Shown here piece by piece: positions 57,268 through 64,000 of a DNA stretch of 64,000 nucleotides. A model generated the notes under the pieces. The model was not told the origin of the DNA and did not search any database. It was given only the letters and a program-made list of their open reading frames with translations. Position 1 is the stretch's first letter. Every line of letters begins with the position of its first letter. The position numbers were made by a program, and so were the translations under genes. Source of the stretch: Berberis thunbergii (lineage: Eukaryota > Streptophyta > Magnoliopsida > Ranunculales > Berberidaceae); NCBI GenBank assembly GCA_003290165.1, contig QNQO01000197.1, positions 1,082,001-1,146,000 on the forward strand, written 5' to 3'.

Positions 57268-57980
57268 ATTCCATTTTCCCGTTTTTTTTTTTTTTTTTTG
57301 AAACTTTGGTTGGGCACGTGCAAGACACCCTCCTTGGCACGTGCCAAGGAGCCTCCCAGGCGGCCACCCAGGCGCTCGACCCGGGCCAGCTAGAATCGTT
57401 CTATAGCCTTATACATCTAAAAATAGTAATAATATACAAAATTTTGGAGATTTTTAAGGTAGACGAATGCTATAATTACAACATCCATGATTTACCATGG
57501 TCTGTAAATGAAAATAAGAGAAGGCGCAGCCATTGTTTCAAAGAAGCAAGGCGCAGGCAGTGGACACCTATGGTGTGAGTATGGGACAGGAGTGAAAGTG
57601 CTTATAAGTATTCTAAGGTGTCCAAACGTAAAAGGGCTAGAGCCTTGCGATCAATATAATCTTTTTTCGAACCCAACTACAATCTCAAAAATGAGACACT
57701 TCCCGCGTGTTGTTGTTTTTTACGTGACATAGAAAATTTGGTTTATACATCTAAAAATAGTAATAATATACGAAATTTTGGAGATTTTTAAGGTAGACGA
57801 ATGCTATAATTACAGCATCCATGATTTACCATGGTCTGTGAATGAAAATAAGAGAAGGCACATAGATGAAGGCATCAAACAACCATTGTTTCAAAGAAAC
57901 AAGGCACAGGCAAAGGACACGTATGGTTTGAGTACGGGACAGGAGTGAAGGTGCTTATAAGTATTCCAAGGTGTCCAAAC

Positions 57981-58396
57981 TAGGGGTGGGCACGGGACGG
58001 GATGGGACGAGATGGACTCATCCCTATCCCATCATGTTCATTCAGGATCGGGACGAGATTGACCTTATCCCGACCTCGTCCTATATCAAATGGGATCAGG
58101 ATGGACGGGATGAACACATACTAAATAGTCCCCCAATAAAAAATAACAAAAAGAGTTTTATCTCACATTACTCACACAACAATAATGTTAAATTTATATA
58201 CATATAACTTACATCATAAATAATAATAGATATTAAATAAATAAATATTAAACTTTTTTTTGGAAGGCAAATAAATATTAAATTTCATTTAGAATTAATG
58301 ATTCAATTCATTTAAATTTAATATAGAATTTCATCTTACATTTATTTAAGTTCAACACATCCTAAACTTTAATTTAAATGATTATTTTGATTAAAA

Positions 58397-58431
<35 letters not shown>

Positions 58432-58608
58432 TTAAATAAATTAATTCTAGATGGGATGGGATAGGCAGGATTGAAAATCTTCATCACAATTCCATCCCAC
58501 TCTAGATCGGGACGGGATGGGATCGGGATGAATTTGATCAATCCCAAAATGACCCAAAAAATCGGGATGGGACGAGTTCGGGATCGTGGGATGGGATGCC
58601 CACCCCTA
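57981..58608. mobile_element. hAT-type non-autonomous element, 628 bp, 8-bp TSD
   Basis: Perfect ends TAGGGGTGGGCA and TGCCCACCCCTA, followed inward by many GGGATGGGAC/GTCCCATCCC-type subterminal repeats. The exact 8-bp duplication GTCCAAAC flanks it (57973-57980, 58609-58616). The empty site is present in the same window at about 57618 (GGTGTCCAAACGTAAAAGGG). The centre contains a (TAA)n run. No coding capacity. Confidence 0.93.
58393..58429. repeat. (AAT)n microsatellite
   Basis: About 11-12 AAT/TAA units inside the hAT element. Confidence 0.9.
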
Positions 58609-58686
58609 GTCCAAACGTAAAAGGGCTAGAGTTTTGTGATCAATATAACCTTTTTTTCGAAGCCAACTACAATCTCAAAAATGAGA

Positions 58687-59880
58687 ATTTCAAAGAAATA
58701 GGTCAATATAAATGCCATTGTCATCTACAATGTAGTCCCAGTTTTCTCAACTTCATTGTTTAAGCCTTTACAGGAGTTAAACAATTTCACAAAAGAATTA
58801 ACCAAGATCAGAAAAAGTGTTTCCCAAGGGAATTATCAAATGAGATCACTACATGCTCAACGCACATTTTAAATTTTGCGATGGGATAAAAGGTGAAAAC
58901 AAAAATATAAAATAATATATATATATATATATATAATAAAGGATATAGAGAGAAGCTCATTGCCCTCAAAATGATTTTGAATGGGTGCTCTTTTTTTAAG
59001 CCATGTTTTGCTAAAGGGTTGTGATAATGACACCCCACGATTTAGATCATAGCCCCATCAAGATTAGAGCATTTGATTAAATGAGTTGGGTCTATAGGAA
59101 TTTCTGTGAAATAATTTTGATGAATTAGTAAACCATTTAGGACGTAAGCACGCACTTTTAAGTAACTTGGGTCCTTGAATATTAAAGGATGAGTTTTAGA
59201 GATTAGAAGGATCTGAAATGATTCATGTGTTATGTTATAATCTAATTTGCTCACACAAATCTCTTTTTTCCCACTTCTTTTCACCTTCATCTTCCTATTC
59301 ACCTTCGCAGCTTCTTCAACACTTCATCCAATGTTCATCACATTCCTCACTTTTCTCTAAAATTTTCAGCATAAATTTGCCCTATCTCTCTCCATATATA
59401 TATATAAATCTATCTTTGATGTAATTCTCCAATAGAGAATGAAGTAAAGTTTATGGATTTCAAAATTCGAACAATGTGGATTTTTATGTAAATTAATATT
59501 TTTAACAACATAGATTTAAGTGGTAATTTCTGTTGAGTTTTAGGGGTACATGAAAATGCATCGGGAAATGCCCTGATTCAAACCTAAATCTGATTTAATT
59601 TCTTAGGTTCTAGAAATCCCAGTCAAGTGTAATTTCTATAACACTAAAAGGTTATCTATTTAGAGCTTTATATTAAAAGTTATGATTTTATTTTTAATAT
59701 GGTGTCAATGTGATCATGTTTGTTAATGCCTCAACTTTGAAGTCAAAACTGATTTGTTTGGGAACACTCCAATGTGCTTGCAACATATGGTTGGGACAAC
59801 TTGGAAGCATTATCAAACCTAGTTTCTAGGATACTAAATGGTTTTATTTAAAGTTTCATAGGAAAAGTTATGATTTTATT
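58687..59880. other. intergenic, no gene recognised
   Basis: AT-rich, with (AT)n at about 58914-58934 and a (TA)n run near 59395-59405. A segment near 59150-59175 resembles the intron-11 inverted repeat. No coding signature. Confidence 0.5.
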
Positions 59881-60555
59881 TGTGATGATAGGTCACACCC
59901 CTGAGTCGTACACGTGTCATGATGATCTCAAGGAATTACAGGCCCCAGCATCAACCCAATGCATCCGGCCCAAGTGGTTCTAAGCTCGCTCACTTCAGTC
60001 TGCCAGGCGGACCTGGATTCTCATGGCACGCTAGGCCCACACATCTCACAACTATCCTCAATACCCGTAAGCCCTCCTTAGGCAAGTATCTCGAGGATCA
60101 GTTTCGGACGGACAACTACAGATGCTCTCTGCTTCCAACTAGGAAGCAAACACCAAAATATATTCCACACAGGGAAACTCCCTTCTACGGATTGCTCTTG
60201 GATTGAGATCTATATCACCTGTATCTAGGAGCACAAAGCTAACGAGTAACTTCCCTCCTTCAACACGACTCCTAATTAGAGAGAGATTTCCACGAAGATC
60301 TCCTCCCTAAACTACGCCTACAATGGTTTGGTTGAACCAAGACTCCTTGCACTATAAATAAGACATGAGGTTGGTAAGCTAAGATATACTACAAATTCCC
60401 TGTTATAGCATTACACCTTCCTTAGAGCCCTGTCTGGCTTTAGCATCGGAGTGCCATCAACTACCACAACGGTGGCCCGTGGCTTACATGTGCTACTTGT
60501 GCAAGTCAACAGGTCAGCAGGAACCAGGTCAGAGTAGGGAGCGAAAAATGATTGC
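59881..60555 (+). repeat. 5' LTR of the Gypsy element (ends approximate)
   Basis: A TATA box CTATAAATAAG lies at 60352-60361. The LTR should end just before the PBS region, probably at TTGCA near 60555. The start is placed at the TG of TGTGATGATAGG, but without the 3' LTR it is not certain. Confidence 0.5.
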
Positions 60556-60561
60556 ATCGGT

Positions 60562-60580
60562 TTGGCGTTGTCCGTGGGGA
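60562..60580 (+). other. primer-binding region of the Gypsy element
   Basis: TTGGCGTTGTCCGTGGGGA resembles the TTGGCGCCGTCTGTGGGGA region that follows the LTR in plant Tat-type elements, with a few changes. Confidence 0.55.
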
Positions 60581-60633
60581 CGACATAAATTGTAACTTTA
60601 CACTAAGCATCGTCTCATTTCAAAAACCCAGAA

Positions 60634-60896
60634 AGATGGTGGCCACCAGGTCACGCAGCAATAAAAAACAAGGGGACACGTCCAACTCTCAAGCCGTTCA
60701 TGTACCGTCCCTTTCAGTAGTCCACGTCATGCGTTGGAATCCAACTCACTGTCCTACACCAATGGCAGCACCATTGAACTCCGAATCGGATGAACGATCT
60801 CTTTTCATGCACCAAGCTTTGTCTATAATTAATGCACTTATATCAGTGAAGCAAAGGTCTGACGAGACACTAGAGACATATCTAAACCTGCTTTAA
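60634..60896 (+). pseudogene. Gypsy gag, severely shortened
   Basis: Begins MVATRSRSNKKQGDTSNSQA and ends SVKQRSDETLETYLNLL. The last part recalls the gag block KQRxxETL(R/K)xY. Most of gag, including any zinc knuckle, is absent or unreadable. Confidence 0.55.
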
Positions 60897-61445
60897 CAGT
60901 GAGTTAGCCACCGTCCACACGTGCAACAATACAACGGTTGTTTCAGCCTTCATTAACATATTGTGAAGAGGAAAATTTAACAACTTTTTGACGCTAGACC
61001 CTCCGGCGAACATGACAGGCCTGACAAAGCAAGCACAAAACTTCATCGTCGTGAGAGCGAAACAAAGAAGAATCGAACCCGAGGAGCCATCGGTCAACAG
61101 AATACATGTGCTCCACGGAGCACATTTCAAGTATGAGCTATCCAACAGATCCAAAAAAGGCTCTACGAGATATGAGGAATCAAGCGATACATGGTGAATA
61201 ATCGACGCAACATGGTCAGAAGCAAAGCCCATCTACGCCTCTGGTATTACAGAGAAGGATTTCCATGGCGTACAACTCTCGCATGATGACGCCCTAGTGG
61301 TGACAGTTTCCCTGGCAGGTTGGGAGGTAATAAGGTCCCTAATCGATACCAGGAGCTTGATGAACGTCGTTTTCCTCCTTACCCTCCGCAGCATGCAACT
61401 AGACGAAGCAACATTAAGTCCTAATGGTCGTCCAATGATGAAAAA

Positions 61446-61721
61446 TTGTTCCCCGTGGGAAAAACACAGCTGATAGTAACAGCGGGAGAACAACCAACTC
61501 ATAAAACCCTATTTCAGGAGTTCGTAGTAAATGACATGCCTTCGGCATACAATGCAATTTTGGGAAGACCCTGGATACACCAGATGGGAGCGGTTGTCTC
61601 CACCCTGCACCAGTATGTCAAGTACCCAACAAATCAAGTGGTCGGTACATTGAGAAGAGATCAGTTAGCGGCTAGGGAATGCCAATACATGGTGACTTTG
61701 CCACCCGACAATCCTCAATAG
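61446..61721 (+). pseudogene. Gypsy protease region
   Basis: The stretch [20 protein letters not shown] with [11 protein letters not shown] is the conserved end of Tat-type retroviral-like aspartic proteases. The upstream active-site region (a DTRS/DTGS-like block, readable near 61348 as IDTRSLMNVVF in another frame) is frame-broken. Confidence 0.75.
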
Positions 61722-61802
61722 GCAGGCAATCCAACGGTTAAGACTACCCCCTGTTCAACCCGAAACATCGAGGAAGAACGATCGACACCAGGTAATGAGG
61801 CA

Positions 61803-62700
61803 TTGGTAAGCCTTCGGGACCGACCCAATGCCAGACAAACAGAGGAAGAAACCATTACGACCTACCTCAATAGCCCTCAAAATAGCAAGGCCATTCAAAT
61901 CGGTTCCCGCCTAAGCAAGGTAATGGCGAAGCAACTTACGGAGCTGCTACAACATAATCAGGACATCTTCGTCTGGACCATGCGCGATATGGTTGGGATT
62001 GATCCGTCGATAATCACTCATCGCCTCAAAGTTGACCCCTCGAAGAAAATTGTCAGACAGAAGAAAAGTCCCATGGCGCTCGAAAGGAACGTGATAATAA
62101 ACGAGGAAGTACATCGTTTACTCGACGTGGACATGATCAAGGAAGCACGATACCCCGATTGGCTGGAAAACACCGTTCTGGTAAAAAGGAAAAATGGGAA
62201 GTAGAGAGTGTGCGTAGACTACACTGACCTAAACAAAGCCTGCCCAAAGGACAACTTCCCACTCCCCCGCATAGATCAGATCGTAAATGCCACCTCGAGA
62301 CACGACCTACTAAACTTATGGACGCCTATTCAGGATACAATCAAATATTGATGCACCCCCATGATCAAGAAAAAACCTCTTTTGTGATTGAAAGAGGAAT
62401 ATACTACTATAGGGTAATGTCATTCGACCTGAAAATGCTGGAGCCACTTACCAACGATTGGTCAACCGAATGTTCAAAGAGCAGATCGGTAGAAATACGG
62501 AAATATACATTGACGACATGCTGGTCAAGAGCCTTCGCAGCCATGACCACGTACAAGACTTTTCCGAAGCATTTGACCAACTCAAGAAGTACCAAATGAA
62601 ACTCAACCCACAAAAGTGCACATTCGGAGTCGAGTCTGGAAAATGCTTAGGCTATATAGTGAACAAAATGGGAATCGAGGCCAATCCTAAAGAAAATTAG
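61803..62700 (+). pseudogene. Gypsy reverse transcriptase, frameshifted, C-terminal part lost
   Basis: Blocks in order: DIFVWTMRDMVGIDPSIITH; a stop after KRKNGK where KWR is usual (62203); VCVDYTDLNKACPKDNFPLP in the continuing frame; MDAYSGYNQILMHPHDQEKT; then after a frameshift VNRMFKEQIGRNTEIYIDDM with the YIDD catalytic motif, and KCTFGVESGKCLGY. Coding runs to about 62697 and then jumps straight to the second RNase H; the connection domain and the first RNase H are missing. Confidence 0.85.
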
Positions 62701-63040
62701 GCCCTTCTCGAGAAGATAGACTACCAACTCTCAGAATCAGATGTCCCAACATGGACCCTCCGTTGCGACGAATCTTCAACTGATAGGGAAAGCAGAGCAG
62801 GGATAACACTAAGCTCCCCCAGCGGCTTCACCCTCGAAAAGGCAGTCAAATTTGGCTTCCCTGCTTCAAATAACGAGGCTGAATACGAAGCACTCCTAGA
62901 AGGTCTGAAACTAACCTTAGGGATCGACATATATTGCCTAACACCATACATTGACTCAAGACTAGTAGTCAACCAGATCAAAGGAGATTTTAACAGCAAA
63001 GATCCCCGCATGATAACCTACCTCAAGGTACTTGGCTAAA
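62701..63040 (+). pseudogene. Gypsy archaeal-type RNase H domain
   Basis: Readable as WTLRCDESSTDRESRAGITL, SPSGFTLEKAVKFGFPASNN, EAEYEALLEGLKLTLG and IDSRLVVNQIKGDF. This extra RNase H is a mark of Tat-type elements. The usual DG(S/A) at the start reads DESS here. Confidence 0.7.
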
Positions 63041-63225
63041 TGGGTGGATTCAAAAGTTGTCAACTCACACGGTGCCCCCGAGACGACAATAAAAAAGCTG
63101 AAGAGTTAGCAAAAGAAGCCTCAACCTCCAATGAAGACTCCAGCGGCCTCGATGAATATTAAGAGAAATCAAGTCTTGACAAGGAAGAACACAAAATATG
63201 CGCCACGAAAACACAACCCTATTGG

Positions 63226-64000
63226 ATGACTCTGATACTAGAGTATATAGCGACCAGGGCTTTACCAACCGAGAAGATTGAAGCACGAAGATTTAAAAAC
63301 ATAACCTCAAGGTACACTCTCATGAATGAAAAGTTATACAAGAGGTCTGTGACAGGGCCCTTGCTCCGATGCCTATCGCCTTCAGAGGCAAGCCGAGTCT
63401 TGGGAGCCATCCACAGCGGTATATGTGAGAATCATCTAGGTGGGAGAACCCTCACCCATAAGACCCTGACTCTAGGGTATTAATGGCCGACCATGCAACA
63501 AGACGCTAAAGTCACCGTCTGCAAGTGCGACAAATGCCAGAGGTTTGCGCCGTACGCCCATATGTCAGCTCATCCACTAATCCCAATGACTAGTCCATGG
63601 TCGTTCGCGCAATGGGGAATGGACATCGTGGGGCCATTTTCGGTGTCGGTTGGCAAAAAATCCCTCAGTATCGTTGTCGACTACTTCACCAAGTGGGTCG
63701 TGGCCGAACTCTTATCCAAAATAGGGCAGGTCAAGATCAAAAAATTCATATGGGCCACCATCGTCTATAGATTTGGAATCCCTTGAGTATTGGTCAATGA
63801 CAATGGAACTCAGTTTGAAGGTAGCAAAGTCAAATAACTGTGCAAAAGTCTGGGTGTCAAGCACCACTTCTCCTCGTCAGGACACCACCAGGCTAATGGC
63901 CAAGCAAAAGTTACAAACTGGACGATTCTAGAAGCCATCAAAAGAAAACACGATGCTGCTAAAGGAAAATGGGTTCCAGAGCTACCAGAAATACTTTGGG
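63226..64000 (+). pseudogene. Gypsy integrase, broken, truncated by the window end
   Basis: The zinc-binding part has HSGICENHLGGRTLTHK and, after a stop at 63481, CKCDKCQRFA. The core follows: WGMDIVGPFSVSVGKKSLSI with VVDYFTKWVVAE, a stop at 63784, VNDNGTQFEG, and HHQANGQAKVTNWTILEAIK. The position where the catalytic Glu is normal (GQ-x-E) reads Lys (codon near 63907). Several stops and this change make it inactive. Confidence 0.85.

Larger units (their letters stand above)
54600..57401. mobile_element. Pack-MULE (2.8 kb) with host gene fragments, 9-bp TSD
   Basis: The TIRs of about 110-120 bp start GAACGATTCTAGCTGGC and include GGCACGTGCCAAGG, GTCTTGCACGTGCCC and CCAAAGTTTCAAAAA on both sides. 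The exact 9-bp duplication TATAGCCTT flanks it (54591-54599, 57402-57410). Inside there is no transposase but several fragments of host genes in both orientations (Kelch protein +, unrecognised +, DUF632 protein -). It lies about 330 bp upstream of the kinesin ATG. The TIR family is that of the 1250-6753 MULE. Confidence 0.92.
54523..58686. repeat. 0.36-kb tandem duplication upstream of the kinesin, each copy hit by a transposon
   Basis: Unit A runs 54523-54599 plus 57402-57695; unit B runs 57691-57980 plus 58609-58686. Shared landmarks: CACTTCCCGC, GACATAGAAAAT, TACATCTAAAAATAGTAATA, AAGGTAGACGAATGCTATAA, AGGTGTCCAAAC, GGGCTAGAG, AACTACAATCTCAAAAATGA. Unit A is split by the Pack-MULE and unit B by a hAT element. 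Where one unit is interrupted the other is continuous, so each serves as empty-site control for the other. Unit B lacks about 8 bp at the position of the MULE insertion in unit A. Confidence 0.85.
59881..64000 (+). mobile_element. degenerate Ty3/Gypsy (Tat-type) retrotransposon, runs off the window
   Basis: A 5' LTR, a PBS region, and gag, protease, reverse transcriptase, archaeal-type RNase H and integrase pieces follow in Gypsy order on the plus strand. The extra RNase H type (NNEAEYEALLEG) and the PBS context TTTGGCGTTGTCCGTGGGG point to the Tat/Ogre clade. Stops, frameshifts and large internal deletions run through all domains. The 3' LTR is beyond 64000. Confidence 0.88.

Noticed and set aside
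1..64000. CRISPR arrays, prokaryotic operons or phage genes
   Set aside because: No spaced direct repeats of the right kind; all genes are plant-like with introns or are retroelement-derived.

Overview
The window is nuclear DNA from a flowering plant, very probably a eudicot (the species cannot be told from sequence alone). The signs are GT-AG introns, an R2R3-MYB gene, a plastid SufD gene, an armadillo-repeat kinesin of plant type, and a heavy load of plant transposon families (MULE, hAT, Tourist, Copia, Gypsy, LINE, TRIM). I support three host protein genes: an R2R3-MYB of the RAX/MYB36 type (11288-12392, +, three exons), SufD/ABCI7 (20041-21507, -, one exon), and an armadillo-repeat kinesin of the KIN-UC/ARK1 (MRH2) type (24330-54271, -, 23 exons over 30 kb). 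No CRISPR array, prokaryotic operon or intact RNA gene is present.

Layout. 1-530: a short tandem duplication and LTR-like debris. 530-6922: a LINE reverse transcriptase (-) split by a 5.5-kb MULE with about 1.2-kb terminal inverted repeats; the MULE holds a broken FAR1-type transposase and two pieces that look captured (a PHD-finger exon and an RNase H1 N-terminal-like domain). About 6960-7520: Copia-type LTR debris. 9113-10023: a hAT-type non-autonomous element. 11288-12392: the MYB gene. 14471-15640: LINE ORF1 remnant. 18950-19192: the 3' end of an organellar 23S-type rRNA inserted in nuclear DNA. 20041-21507: SufD, with two foldback elements upstream (21805-23675). 24330-54271: the kinesin, whose introns hold two related hAT MITEs in opposite orientation, three Tourist-type MITEs, another hAT-like element, a complete TRIM, several inverted-repeat elements and a recent 4.35-kb Copia. 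54523-58686: a 0.36-kb tandem duplication just upstream of the kinesin, one copy hit by a Pack-MULE carrying host gene fragments and the other by a hAT element. 59881-64000: a degenerate Ty3/Gypsy element of Tat type running off the end.

Main points. (1) All 23 kinesin exons join in phase to about 1070 codons, but codon 412, the last codon of exon 8 at the end of the motor domain, reads TGA where the family normally has Arg. (2) Three consecutive 126-bp exons of the same gene encode related 42-residue coiled-coil blocks, an apparent exon triplication. (3) The Pack-MULE at 54600-57401 carries a Kelch-protein start, a DUF632/NRG2-like fragment and an unrecognised piece. (4) A 344-bp TRIM with 74-bp LTRs, tRNA-Met-type PBS, PPT and a 5-bp target duplication sits in intron 15. 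(5) The Copia has LTRs identical over 150 bp yet has lost its PBS and gag start, with junction filler copied from its own LTR.

Exon boundaries were worked out by hand from splice motifs, phase and family conservation. Family names come from recognised motifs, not database searches.
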